This document shows positions 12,480 to 24,158 of a DNA stretch of 64,000 bases, in pieces. How positions within the stretch are numbered: the stretch's first letter is position 1; each line of letters begins with the position of its first letter. The translations under genes were made by a program, and so were the position numbers. The stretch spans positions 196,001 through 260,000 of the forward strand of contig JAKZZE010000009.1 in assembly GCA_024220505.1 (NCBI GenBank), given 5' to 3'. The notes beneath the pieces were generated by a model, which saw only the letters and a list, made by a program, of their open reading frames with translations, was not told where the DNA came from and did no database searches. This DNA comes from Rhizopus arrhizus (lineage: Eukaryota > Mucoromycota > Mucoromycetes > Mucorales > Rhizopodaceae).

Positions 12480-12930
12480 AAACAAAAATTTGGCCCAACT
12501 ATCTAAAGAGAAAATGATTTGCTGAATTGACTTTCTGTAAGGATATTCATTAAATTTAACCATAAAGTATCTATAAAAACCTTAAAGATCTGTGAATATA
12601 CTATTACAAATGTCTCTTATTCTCGTAACCAAGTTTTCCTCTTCCAAAAGCCGATCTCTTTTAAGCTTGCTTTTGCAACTAACCAAAATTGCTCAATTAG
12701 GTTGATCTCAGGGGAGTAAAGCGAAAGTTAAATACATTCATAGCCATAACTTCAATAAGTTTTCGTATGTCATTACGTGAATGAATGAGAGCATTATTTA
12801 CTATTAAATAACGGCTTTTAAACTCTCACTGTACCGAGAGAGCATTTTCCTGTAAAAATCCTGTTAAGGGAGACCATCATCTCCTTGGAGCATCGTAAAT
12901 ACATAGATATAAATTTGTGTCGTTGTCGTC
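12480..12930 (-). repeat. Left inverted arm of Tc1-like element
   Basis: This segment is the reverse complement of 14970-15412, identical over most of its length; I saw one clear substitution (CATCGTAAAT against CATAGTAAAT) before homology ends near GTCGTTGTCG. It carries the C-terminal third of the transposase on the minus strand. Confidence 0.88.
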
Positions 12931-14760
12931 GCATCCCCTTATTTCATCCCAACTATTTTACGAAACTTAAAATTTGCCAGGATAATGTCTGTCCGGTAAA
13001 ACCATACAAAATACCGGTGATTTTCCCTATATGAAATTGCAAGTGTTGGAGGTAGGTATTTCCTGAAAGCAATAGTTTGGGTCAACTCTTTAATTATTGT
13101 GTAAATAATTTAATATGTTTTGAGCGTCACCATTACTCATTAATAATATGTGTATGGTTAGTATATCTTGCTGAGTGTATAATGCAGTAAACATAGCATC
13201 AAAAAGGTACAAACGTTTGAGAAAACTCAAGCAAACTATCAAAAGCATATACAACAAGATTGTTGTCACCTCCAAGGAAGCCAAATCTATTCCCCGCTTC
13301 AACACTTCTCACTTCTAAGAGACCAACAACGAAAAAACCATAGATTTTTATTGTACTCAACAATTACTTACATAATCTACTTTCGTCCATCCAACTCCTT
13401 AAATTGCATGTGTTTTATTTTATTCAAGTCGACAGTTTCTCTAAGATAAGGACTATGATATCTCAATTTCAAGATCATAACAGTAAATTACTTTTTTTCT
13501 TATATGTACCCACAACTACTATATATCAATTATTAAATAGTCTTCTATTAAGTTGAATTCTTAAATATCTTGCTGTGTAAGCAAAATAATATATATTCCA
13601 ACATATATGTAAAATATGTGCATGTATATAAAATATTATTGTGTATAAATATATATGTATATACATTATAAAATAATATGCGAATTAAAAGGTAAGCTAC
13701 AGGATGTTATAACTGTAGTAAAAAAAAAAGTAATCCACAAATCAAGCATATTATGTATCTTTTTGTTATGATATAAATATAAAATATACTAAAAATATGT
13801 CTTCAAGTAATGAATACTTAGAACCTCATTCATACCGGTTTAAATTTTCCACTCAATACCATTTTCTTGAGCTTTTGTCTTTTTTATTTTCGGGTAGATG
13901 GAACTCCTTCCCTATTTTCGCAACATTACTTGATCTTAAATGGTTCCACTTCCGATAAGTGGATAGTTCCATATGGGGAAATACATCCGATGATATGATG
14001 ATTAGCACTCTATTACGTTGGAACATTTATTATTGCTGGAACATTCTTAATAAACAAAGCCCTACTTCTAATTTTATGAGAGTCGAACCCTGCCTCATCG
14101 TTAAACACGTATTTTTTTTATAATACACACCAGCAGTCTCCTGTTCAATTAGTATTTTAAAACAAAATTTAATGATTCTTGCAGTATCCCTCTGCATAAT
14201 TTAAATGTGTAGATTTTTCAATGACAGTAATTTTTTTCTTCTAAGGCCCTGAAACTGTTTGTAAAATCCTTCTCTTGCCGTGCTAACTGTAACATGTGGG
14301 ACTTTTATCGACTAAATTTATGAAGAAGTCGATATGTTCCTGTGTTAACTTACACCTATTTTGCTTTTGAGTCTGCATTGATTTGAAAGGCTTCTTTGTA
14401 CATCTGAAGGGGTAACAGCTCTATTATTTTCATTCCACCGTTCGAGTATTTCATGAGCAGTAGAACGTGGATAAAGCAGGATTTTGCATGTTTTGCAACA
14501 ATAATACCCTCTTCCTGCATAAGTTGATATTTTCGAGTCTATATGTGTTATAAGTTAATTACTGTTAGTATTACCATTTTCATCAAAAAGTGAGCTTTTT
14601 TCGATTTTATTTTCAATTTTAACTTTACTTTGAAGCTCAGAGACTATATTAACTTCTGCTCTCTTACGTACAGTTTTGTCATCTGCTAATAACGTTAGTT
14701 TGCTATATGTAAATGTGAAACTTCCATCGAGTCCCATCTTATCAATCATTTCTTAAATAC
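12480..14760 (-). pseudogene. Tc1-like transposase remnant
   Basis: On the minus strand, pieces appear in the right order for a Tc1-type DDE transposase. An N-terminal fragment begins near 14749. A helix-turn-helix-like stretch (RSTAHEILERWNENNRAVTP) lies near 14460-14400. The first catalytic block, NDEAGFDSHKIRSRALFIKN, lies near 14100-14040, followed by NHHIIGCISPYGTIHLS-like sequence near 13990. The VNNALIHS block near 12795 has Asn where the second Asp is expected, and the IEQFW block is near 12690. Stops and frameshifts separate these pieces, and 13040-13860 looks like unrelated AT-rich sequence. It is clearly non-functional. Confidence 0.75.
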
Positions 14761-14969
14761 AAGGTTTACTCATTGTTATCTTATTTGTCTGTATGTAACA
14801 ATCTTCCATTTTGATGTCAAATTGGGCATAGATATTGATCTTTTTACTTGTTTGAAATAAGATGTCGGATTTGGCCGAATTTTTTTTTTTTTTTTTTGCC
14901 AATGATCTGAAATTAAGAAAACATTGTTTTGTTTGTATTTAAAGTACTGTATTAATCTAATGACGCCGA

Positions 14970-15412
14970 CAACGACGCAAATTTATATCTATGTATTTAC
15001 TATGCTCCAAGGAGATGATGGTCTCCCTTAACAGGATTTTTACAGGAAAATGCTCTCTCGGTACAGTGAGAGTTTAAAAGCCGTTATTTAATAGTAAATA
15101 ATGCTCTCATTCATTCACGTAATGACATACGAAAACTTATTGAAGTTATGGCTATGAATGTATTTAACTTTCGCTTTACTCCCCTGAGATCAACCTAATT
15201 GAGCAATTTTGGTTAGTTGCAAAAGCAAGCTTAAAAGAGATCGGCTTTTGGAAGAGGAAAACTTGGTTACGAGAATAAGAGACATTTGTAATAGTATATT
15301 CACAGATCTTTAAGGTTTTTATAGATACTTTATGGTTAAATTTAATGAATATCCTTACAGAAAGTCAATTCAGCAAATCATTTTCTCTTTAGATAGTTGG
15401 GCCAAATTTTTG
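14970..15412 (+). repeat. Right inverted arm of Tc1-like element
   Basis: Mirror copy of the left arm. Read on the plus strand it encodes the same transposase C-terminal fragments, including NALIHS, IEQFWLVAKASLK and the trailing Arg/Lys-rich region, in several frames interrupted by stops. Confidence 0.88.
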
Positions 15413-15759
15413 TTTTTGTAAGTTGGTCAATATTTTTTTTTTGTACATGAGTCAAGTTTTATTTTTGAAGTTAGGCATTTTTTTTTAAAAAAAAAGGCTG
15501 GCCAATAATTTTATGAAAATAGTGTATGTACTCCTCGATTGATAAAATAATATATAAATTTAGGCATAGATGTGGTATTCTTTCTTTTTTGTGCTAACAT
15601 TCATATTTAAAAGAAAAGAAGGGAATGATGTGTGTATGGGAGGAAAGGGGAAAGGGAAAGTGAGGCTTTTTTTCATTTATATAATAGGGGATAAAAATAT
15701 ATAAAATAACAATAGTAATGAATGAGGTTGTAATGAATGAAATAAGATATTTTTGTTAT
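15413..15759. other. Transposon outer flank and 3' flank of the cyclin gene
   Basis: Contains long T and A tracts interleaved with short motifs GTTGGTCAA, GAGTCAAG and GGCTGGCCAA near 15420-15510, resembling spaced repeats at the end of a Tc1-type element. The rest is AT-rich 3' flank of the minus-strand cyclin gene. Confidence 0.45.
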
Positions 15760-16842
15760 TTATCTTGATCGCTTTGATGATTGTCTAACATGACTAACAT
15801 GATAACCAATAGAGAAGTGCTCTTCATCTTCTACATACTTTCTCTTTTGGCTCATTCTTACTGGAGAAGGTGTTTGTAGAGGAGAAGAGTGAATCGAGCT
15901 TGGAAGTGACAGTGAAAGCAAAGGCAATGGTTGATTTTCTCTTTTAAGCTTCTTCTTTACTTCTTTTGTTGGTAAGAATTGAGTTGGAGAAAGTGTCCAA
16001 CCAGTTGATTCGGGTGAGAATGAGGGTGGAGTGGCTGGACTGGTAGGCGTATGAATTAAATCAGGAGTATTGAAGTTGAAAGATAAATCATTTAAATGAG
16101 TGGGTTGATTTTGTGTTTTTGCTTCAATATGCGAATGTAACAACTGATACCATTGCTCAAATGTAGGTTGCGATATATAAAGCTGGTAATCAATCATATT
16201 CAAAAATATACGTTCAGCCGCATTAATCTCGCTTACAGGTAATCCTGCAATTTTTGCCCAGGCAGAGTTTCGATAGGTTTTGTCTTGTACAAATTTTGAA
16301 GCAACAACTAAACTAGCTAAAAACATTCTTCTACCACAACTCACATAGGCATCCTCCCAATATGGCTGTCTGTGGTGCATTCTAGATAAATGACTGACAA
16401 TGGAGGACCTTATGCGAAAAAGATAGAATAATGCTGTTTGCAAGGTAGAATAAGTCGTTCTTGATCTTTTCAATACTTCTTGAATAAAGGTTCTTAAAGG
16501 TACAACGTTCATATTATTGGATGTTATTTTCATATTCCAAATTGATTCGATAGCCATCGCATTAGCATCTAATTGGATTTTAGCACATGAATACAAAATA
16601 TTCATTAAGATTACTTTACCAACTAGTGCATCGACGTAAGCTAACCGATTGTAATGATTCATTAATGGAGTTCGCTTAATAGCAGTCACAGATGGTAACC
16701 TTTGACGATGATGATTATTTGTTGTTATGGTTACATGATGATCGCAGTTCAACATATTATTGAGTGCATACATTTCTGGTTCTGTGTAAGAAATCTTAGT
16801 TTCTCCATTGAATTGTAATTGTTGTATGGATAAAAGTGACAT
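15760..16842 (-). CDS. Pcl/Pho85-type cyclin (Pcl5-like)
   Basis: A single uninterrupted frame of 360 residues. The cyclin box lies at about residues 110-240: TFIQEVLKRSRTTYSTLQTA, then RRMFLASLVVASKFVQDK, YRNSAWAKIAGLP and EINAAERIFLNMIDYQLYIS. This pattern, with the WAKI(S/A)GLP signature, is that of Pho85-associated Pcl1/2/5 cyclins. They bind the Pho85 kinase and direct it to substrates in cell-cycle and nutrient control. The C-terminal 110 residues are Ser/Pro-rich with a basic stretch (KKKLKR, QKRKY) that may be nuclear-targeting. On its own strand the upstream region is CT-rich. Which Pcl subtype it is cannot be settled by eye. Confidence 0.8.
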   Translation of the reverse strand: MSLLSIQQLQFNGETKISYTEPEMYALNNMLNCDHHVTITTNNHHRQRLPSVTAIKRTPLMNHYNRLAYVDALVGKVILMNILYSCAKIQLDANAMAIESIWNMKITSNNMNVVPLRTFIQEVLKRSRTTYSTLQTALFYLFRIRSSIVSHLSRMHHRQPYWEDAYVSCGRRMFLASLVVASKFVQDKTYRNSAWAKIAGLPVSEINAAERIFLNMIDYQLYISQPTFEQWYQLLHSHIEAKTQNQPTHLNDLSFNFNTPDLIHTPTSPATPPSFSPESTGWTLSPTQFLPTKEVKKKLKRENQPLPLLSLSLPSSIHSSPLQTPSPVRMSQKRKYVEDEEHFSIGYHVSHVRQSSKRSR

Positions 16843-18144
16843 TTCTTTACTATCAAGAAAGAAAGAAAATGATTAAAAAATCAAAATAAAAAATATATTT
16901 ATATTTACCCAAATAATATTGAAAATAAGGGGGAGGGGGGATAAAAAAAAGGGATATGTCAGTCAATTAAAAATCAAGTTTGAATTTACAACAGTGTCAA
17001 ATAGATTATAAGGGCGTCTTTCTTTTTATATCAAAATAAAAAAAAAGAAGGGAGAAAGAAAAATAGGAAAAGTGAAAGAAAGAGAGGAGAAAGAAAAAGA
17101 GAGATCAAAAAAAGATATAAGAAAAAGAGTGTGAAATGAAAGGATAATGAAGGGGAGAGAAAAAAAAAAAAGGCTTTAATGTGATAAAGGAGCGTATATA
17201 GCAATTGTACTTCAAGGTATTGCTCAAAAATTTAGAAAAGTTGACATCTAAAAAGGAAGTTAGTTGGAACTCCGTTAATATTCAATTGGCATGGTGGCTG
17301 AGTTTTATGAGCCTTACAAGCCAACTTCCTATTGCGTTCTATTTAATGTATTACTAGCGCTCTATTTCCAATTACCAAGAATCATGATAGATAGCTATAT
17401 TACAATTTTAATATCATTGATATACTTTAATTTTGTCCGATATTGGAGAGAAATAGATACTACAACCCTTTAAGCTTTTAAACCACGATCTGTACAAAAA
17501 AAAATCTAGAAGCTAAGCTATATATAAAAAAGAGAAGCAGCCATCTCAACTGACTCTAACTTCTAATACAAAAGGTATCAAAAGACCATAGTTCGTGCAT
17601 CAGATGCCTTCCTCAGTAGGTTCTCTGAGGGAAAACCTTGGTTGTATCTTTGTGGCCAAAACCAAACGAAACAGCATCTGATCCAATTGCATCTATGGAA
17701 CCTTCTCTTCAAATGATAGCTCCGATCTTTTTTGCTATGAACTAATGGGCTTAATATTGGTATATTTTGTTATTGACTGTTAAAAGCGAGTCAAATATGC
17801 TAACAGGCACCCCTTCCCTCTTTGTCCAACCCCATAATCAAGTCCTGGGTCAGAACTGATATGATGTCTCAAATTCCCCTCACATATATCCCAACTAACT
17901 CCCTTTTGCTTTCCTTAAACCTTTTCTGCCCTTGATTCCGAATACAATTCTTTGTCCTTCACTCTCCTTCCCCCTCCTCTCTTTCTTTATGCTCTAATTT
18001 ATGTTCTTTTTTACTCCTTTTTGTTTGATATTCCTCCCCAACGAAAAAGTTAATTTAACCTCATGGTTATTCGTGTGGCAAAACAAACATGTCCAAAAAT
18101 AGTAATCACGCAGGTTTTTTTTTTTATCTTCGAAGAAAACATAC
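16843..18144. other. Intergenic region with cyclin promoter and a structured segment
   Basis: About 1.3 kb. 17030-17170 is GA-rich on the plus strand, so CT-rich on the cyclin strand, probably its core promoter and leader. 17586-17698 is a complementary, less AT-rich block described separately. 17780-17990 is CT-rich plus-strand sequence downstream of the FUS-like gene's stop. No protein-like frame was seen. Confidence 0.5.
17586..17698 (+). ncRNA. Candidate structured RNA (unknown family)
   Basis: Nested complementary segments suggest a folded RNA: CCATAG (17586-17591) with CTATGG (17693-17698); ATCAGATGC (17599-17607) with GCATCTGAT (17674-17682); and two inner hairpins, CCTCAG/CTGAGG (17611-17616 and 17625-17630) and TTGGTT/AACCAA (17638-17643 and 17660-17665). 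A TATA-like run lies near 17519-17530 and a T6 run near 17730. The strand is not certain, because the helices also form on the minus strand. It matches no snRNA, tRNA, RNase P or riboswitch consensus I know. Confidence 0.4.
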
Positions 18145-19416
18145 TTAATAGGGACGATCACGTCTGTAGTTACGATTGCTTCTGTAAGAATCATTTCTTC
18201 TGTCATCATTTCTCTTGCCAGCTCTTGGTTTGTGACAACTAAAGCATCCATCTCTTCTTGAAAAATTGTTTGCGCCACATCTAGAAAAAGATGTTAGCTT
18301 TCTAATTTACAAACACATATATTATCATTACTCTTCACAGGTCCAATCACCTTCTCTTGCAGAATTATTTGGCGCAGAACGGTCATTTCTACCGGAAGAA
18401 GAATAGCCTCTTCCACCACCTCTTCCACCACGGCTTCCTTTGTCAACTAAACAAAATATTAGGTAAGCAAACAAAAGTATTATTTCCTTATTTTACCATT
18501 CATCTTTCTTTCTGCTTTGCTAACTTGAATTACGTTTCCCATGAATTCTTTTCCTCCAAACCAATCAATAGCAGCATCAGCAGAAGGTGGGTCATCATAA
18601 GTAATAGTAGCTATATCACTTATTATTAAACAATTGTTCAATAAATTTTAAGCACATTTACCATCTCCTTTAGGAAGATTAGTTGCTTTATCCATATAGA
18701 TCCAAACTAAAAGTCGCGTTACATCCTTTTTTCTTTTCTTTTCTTTTTTATTATTTTACTCTTTGGCTTTCTTAATTTTTTATCAGTCTTGATAATACCA
18801 ATTGATCCAAAATGAGATGCAAGCTTTTCTTCAGTAACCTCTTGTGGCAAATTGCTAATATAAATTGTATCTTCCATTCGGTGTATTCCATTATTGCTAC
18901 CTGATTTATAAAAATTCTTAATATGTATTACACGTACGCTTTAATAAATAATATTACTACTGTTATAACTACTGTTATATCTACTGTTGCTTCCAGTGCT
19001 GCTGCTGTTATTATTTTGAGAGTATCTGCTAGGACGTTGATAGCTGTCTCTATCCCTTCTTTCATATTCTTTATTTCTTTCTTGATAGTCATGCTTACTT
19101 TTTTCATTATAAGCATCACCCTGATCATAGTATGAACTGTTGCCTCCTTGCTGATCATAATACTGCTGTTGTTGTTGCTGCTGCTGCTGCTGATCGTAGT
19201 ATGAGTTGTTGCTACCTTGCTGATCATAGTAATAATCTTGGTATTGTTGTGCATACTCATCATCTTTTTTAAATATTTTTTAATTCACACAGTTCGACAT
19301 TTTTACATTTTTTTTAAAAAAAAAGTTTCTTTCATTCGCACACACAAAGTTAAGAAACTTCTTTTTTGTATGTTTAATATATTACGTGAGGTTTGCTTTT
19401 GATTAGAATCAGACAT
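18145..19416 (-). CDS. FUS/TAF15-like RNA-binding protein (prion-like, RRM, RanBP2 zinc finger)
   Basis: Seven exons, right to left: 19416-19386, 19263-18961, 18900-18760, 18706-18662, 18610-18497, 18446-18332, 18280-18145; 294 residues. The N-terminal ~100 residues are rich in Tyr, Gln, Ser and Asn with repeated YYDQQ units and a Q10 tract, prion-like as in FET proteins. An RRM follows ([20 protein letters not shown] .. IGIIKTDKK .. [20 protein letters not shown]), very like the FUS/EWS/TAF15 RRM including the DDPPSA-AIDWF segment. Next come an RGG-type stretch ([12 protein letters not shown]) and a RanBP2 zinc finger ([20 protein letters not shown], then SCHKPR). It probably binds RNA in the nucleus and may form condensates. 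A 45-nt exon encodes the loop inside the RRM. Confidence 0.87.
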
Positions 19417-20017
19417 TTTGAAGTATTTCTTTCTACTAAAATAAAGAGAGAAAAAAAAGCAGAAAAAAAACTATAAATTCCAGTCACAAATTTTTAATGC
19501 TAAAATTGTTAAGGACTTGCAAACTTGTATATGAATATGTATGTTGGAAATAATAACATACAGAATATTTAAACATCATAAACGATAAAAAAAGGCTGCG
19601 TGGATTATGTATTAAACTTACTTACCTTGTGGAAATAGGCGAGAGCTTTCTTCAATTTGAATTTTGATGAAAACAGTTGACAGAGCATGTCATCAATAGG
19701 TTTACTGCGTAAGAACCAATAAATGAAGTTTTATATGAACCAATAATGATGGAATATGTCATATTCTATAATAACATCTTGATAGACACCAACATGACGC
19801 TTGTATATCTACAAAAGACTACTTTTATTACTTTAAATATAATTACATGCAATGGGCTGTATGTGGTGAAATAAAACTACATGTATACATTGTACTTGTA
19901 TCATACTATTTTTTAGAAGCAACTAAAGCTTGAATTATTTTATTTTCTTTTTATTTTTTTAGAAAACATGTACTTGAACAAATTTATGAAAGCTGTATTT
20001 TTTTTTTTTTTTTTTTT
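19417..20017. other. Intergenic, FUS-like promoter and deacetylase 3' flank
   Basis: AT-rich sequence without protein-like frames. A run of about 22 T (19998-20019) directly follows the deacetylase stop on the opposite strand. Confidence 0.55.
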
Positions 20018-21867
20018 TTAAAAAATGAAAATAAGAAGAGTAAAAACTAAAGCATAAACACTCAATACATTTACTGATATTTTGCTTGATAAACTGGCAG
20101 ATTTAGAGCCGTTAGGTGAAACATTAGTTCCATTCACTGTACGATTTACAGGTATAGCTGTGTCTTTATATTGACACTCTGTTGAAGAGCAAAGACATGT
20201 ATTGCCAATAGGGTCCCACCATTTGGTACTAGAGAGAAAAGTAAGTACAATTTATGTATTTTATTAATTTTTCTTTATTACTCGCAATTGTTTGGAAGTG
20301 GATGTCTAGTATTAACTGAATGTTGTTGCTGTTGATCAGGAGTACCAGTGGGCACTGGATTCTCAAGTGTAGGGGCTGTATTGGGACAATTAAAACAAGT
20401 ATTGAATGAGGTTGTACCAAAATTACAACTGAAGGAAAAGGAAAAGATTTAAAAAGAAATTCCACTTTATATAAAAAAACTTACTTGTTTAAAAGGTTAT
20501 CATCTACCATAGAGTTATTATCGTCATCTAAGCCATTACATATTTCTTTTGAAATCACTGGTTGCTCACAACGCATATAATCTTGAGAACCTAACTCGGA
20601 TATTTTGACGGGATTTTTCATCCATTGAATCAATTGTTGGTTAGTCACAAACCAGACATCTTGCCTTTCGGATAAGGTCTTGATAAGAGAAATTAAGCCT
20701 TCTAACTTTGGAGTAGGATCTGGTAAGCCAGGATAACCAGTCAAATGAGCTATTTCAAAATGAATTAGATGTTTTATTTTGATTGGTTTCTTTCTCATAC
20801 TTGGGTGCACATAAATTCCAAAAGGTTGTCTTCCTCCGTGATAATGTTTATCAAATGCTTCAAGACTCCCTATATTCTTTTGTTTAGTACGACTGCTTAT
20901 CAGAAATACTCCTTTGCGGTTTTTCTTACATTTAGTGACATCTTCAGGTTGACCAGAAAGATAAACATCCATCAACTGTGGCGTGCTAACATTATCAAGA
21001 ACAGAGTACATGGGAATTTCCCAGAGGCCTGGAATCTTATTTTGAGCACATATTCCTGTCCAACAGTCATTTATCATGCCATGATCCAATGTATATGGCC
21101 AATACGCGTCATCTTGTAAAGCACTGGCGCTTGAGTCGTAAAGGAACCCCAATTTTGACAAGTGATTCAACGTGTCAATTGTGTAATTTAAAAATGGCGC
21201 ACGAAAGCCTTGTACCTTGCCATTTGGAACGCCTCCATAGCTATTGAGCATTTGTTTACAACTAATGATTTCCTCTATATCAGGAAAAAGGCTTAGTTAA
21301 AGAGAGAGAAAGAGAAATATGATTCAACCACACTTACGATCTGATGGTGTTCCAACATGGGTAAAAGTATGACTATAAATTTATAAGCATTTTCTTTTAC
21401 ATCAAATGGCTTTATATTTACTCTGCAATTTCATTTCCTGAAGAATACCATTGCTGTACTAAAGAAAAGTCGGTATACTGCATTGAGACAAACCAGGTAC
21501 CACGCGCAGGACATCCATTTGGGTTCCTGAAGTTTTGTTGATTAGTAAAGGCAATTTGCTTATGTCTATGATTTGCTTACGTGATGTTTAGCATTCTTTT
21601 TGCAGTTTTATATAATTGAGGTTGAATAGAATCATCAAAAGTAATTGTAACAAATTGAGGCGTTTCATTAGGTAATAGACCATTTGGTGGATTCTTTGAT
21701 GCACACATACAGTTACTAGATACTTTGCATGTCTGGGGGTCGCATGAATAAGCAACGCTTGTACTAGGCGTTGCTGCTGTGTTAATTGTCCCACCTTCGG
21801 ATTGTCCGAGCGACAACTGGGTCAATGATGCTAGTAGCGAAAACACAATTAAATAATGAACGTGCAT
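20018..21867 (-). CDS. Secreted, GPI-anchored polysaccharide (chitin) deacetylase-like protein, CE4
   Basis: Exons, right to left: 21867-21581, 21526-21422, 21372-21338, 21274-20930, 20869-20485, 20428-20282, 20228-20018; 504 residues. A signal peptide (YLIVFSLLASLTQLSLG) precedes a NodB domain. Visible metal and catalytic motifs are TFDD (motif 1), HTFTH (motif 2), FRAPF (motif 3) and IYVHP near the domain end. A cysteine-rich tail follows, and the last 25 residues are hydrophobic after an NGS-type site, suggesting a GPI anchor. CE4 enzymes of this kind de-N-acetylate chitin or related wall polymers at the cell surface. The 60-nt intron 20929-20870 has no stop in frame and could be mistaken for coding; splicing it gives the family-like KWSLEAFDKHY. 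Confidence 0.85.
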
Positions 21868-22303
21868 TAATTATCAAAAAAGAAAAAAAAAAGAAAAATA
21901 AAAGAAAAAGATGAACAAATATGAAAGGAACAAAGTTCTTCTTTTTGTTTAAAAGAGAGAGAGAGAGAAACTAAGTCAATCTCCTAAGATATATGCAAAC
22001 TGTTTTTTTTTCTAGGACAAAAGAAGGGGGGTTAACAGGGATGGGGAGAAACAAGAAACGAAGGAAAAAGAATAAGGAGATTTGTGCAAAAAGAAAAAAA
22101 AAGTTAAAGAGGAGGAAGTTTTATGTTTTCAAGTTCGTTTTATCCCTTGAGATCCCCTTTGTATTTCTCTGTTGCTCCTATAGAAAACAAAATGCAGTAG
22201 AAAACGAAAATTCAATATGAGTACCCCTTATACAACAAATATTGCTTTTTTCATTCAATATGTTTAACAACGTTTGTTCATCAACATTTTATTTGTTTAT
22301 CTG

Positions 22304-22334
<31 letters not shown>

Positions 22335-22638
22335 GGTGATATTTGAAAGCATTGTAGTAAGTTACTTTGACAAAGAAGAAAGAATTTTTAATAAGAAGGT
22401 ATGCAGACTAGACATTGTTGGAAAAAATTAACATGCTTTGAAGACAATAGTAAGATAGATACTTTCTTGTAAAGGGCAAGTTTTCTCTTCTTATTTTTGA
22501 GAAGGTTAAAAAATGGTGTACATAGCATCCTTTTATTCATTATGAAACCATCCTTATTTATTATGTTTTTATTTTTGAGTTTTCGTATTCAAAAGCATAC
22601 AAGAGTTTAATTCATCTCCAGGAAGAGGGAGCAGAAAC

Positions 22639-22669
<31 letters not shown>

Positions 22670-24158
22670 TGGCTTTGGCCTTTTTGGAGGATGTGATTCA
22701 TTAGATTTGCCACATAACACGTTATTCTCATATAAAAGAGTATTAAAACATAGAAAGAATAATATATTAAAAGTTCTTTAAACAAATCATTGACTTCAAT
22801 GCAAATCTTGCGTTGAATATAACTTAAATGATGAAGGTTTTAAATTTGTTTATAAATATTCATAGGCTCTGTGCGTATGTGTATACATGTATGATGGCAT
22901 ACGTAAAAACGAATATGTTCATGCTGAATTCTATTATCATTGTATATATCTAAACTGATTTAATAGCCAAAGTTATTTCATTGTTCGTCTTTGTCAGACA
23001 TATTCATCTTTTTCCGTTTGGTAGAAATATCAAATCGATGTATCAATAAGGACTGTATTATAATAAATTACACAATGACTGGTCTCCTTTATGCATTACA
23101 TTAATTAATCTTTTGCATAAACAGTGAAAACAAAAGCAAAATACGTTATTACTTGAATGTATATCATCTGTTTTATATATACGTGCTTCCTATCTAAAAA
23201 ACACCCTGAAAGAGGGAGAAAAGAAAAGATCAAGAAGAAAAATTAAAGGAGACTATCCAAGGTTTCAAAATAATCAATACTCTATAAACACATAGTATTC
23301 ATTGGCACTATACTACCTTGTAAATTCTTTATCTCGTTTCAACCTATCTGATTTCTTTTAATAGAACGCTTGTAAAATTATCAAAACTTAACCAAAATCG
23401 TTGTCTTTTTTTTTTTTCGTTTCTTCTATTTCAAATACAAAGGCGTAGTAAATTTTATGTTTTAAGATCCCATCTTTATATGTGTTGTATATAACCCTAG
23501 CTTACTTAATGAAAGATGTGATCTTAAAAGGAAATAATGTTCCAATTCATTTAAAAAGGTTTTTTAAAAAGTCCTTGTCATGTAAAGTAAACACTTTATG
23601 TTTATCTTTATTTCTTGAAACATACTGATTAATTTGTTTTATTTCAGAATCATCTTATTCTAATCTTCCTTACGTCTATAGTCAAGGAGAGCAAGACAAA
23701 TTAAATTTAAAATTTTATAAATTTTTAAAAAACAAAAGGAATAAAAAATGATTTATACTCGTGTCAATGCTCGGGAGATAGTAGTCTTTTTTACGTTTAT
23801 TTCTAATAAAATTACAAAGTTATTAAATGGGAAGATGTATTCAAAGTTTTGGTTGCTTTGTCATCATTGCTGCAAGATGTCTGGGTAAATAAGAATGGTC
23901 GCTTCAGACATGAAAATCTGTTGCAAAAACTTGTAGTGAATAAAATGGGGAGGGGAAACAAGGGGAATCTGTGAAGGGAGAATGAGAAGGATCTGAGTAA
24001 GAGTGTTACAAGTGGCACGTGTGGCAATCAAAGATTATCACAGGATATACTTCTTTGACTCTATTTTTATTTTTTCTGTAATTTTATGTGGGATCAATAT
24101 AGCCTAAAAAAGTGGGTTTTTTACTTATTCATTCTTTTCTTTCTTTCTTATTTTCTTT
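21868..24158. other. Long intergenic region with homopolymer tracts
   Basis: About 2.3 kb, divergently flanked by the CE4 and LRR genes, so it holds both promoters. It includes a T29 run (22306-22334) and an A27 run (22639-22665) enclosing about 300 bp. The short open frames on either strand have low-complexity Lys- or Phe-rich translations and look like chance. Confidence 0.5.

Larger units (their letters stand above)
12480..15412. mobile_element. Decayed Tc1/mariner-like transposon with long inverted arms
   Basis: Two nearly identical inverted segments of about 445 bp (12480-12930 and 14970-15412) enclose about 2 kb. The arms carry the 3' part of a DDE transposase (IEQFW block), and the spacer carries its 5' and middle parts on the minus strand. 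Outside each arm are A/T tracts containing short TTGGTC- and GAGTCA-like motifs, which may be the real ends; I could not fix the termini or a TA duplication. The reading frames are broken throughout. The left end abuts the chitin synthase promoter. Confidence 0.75.

Noticed and set aside
13090..13305. 71-codon minus-strand frame within the transposon spacer
   Set aside because: Could be transposase debris, but no motif supports it as a gene.
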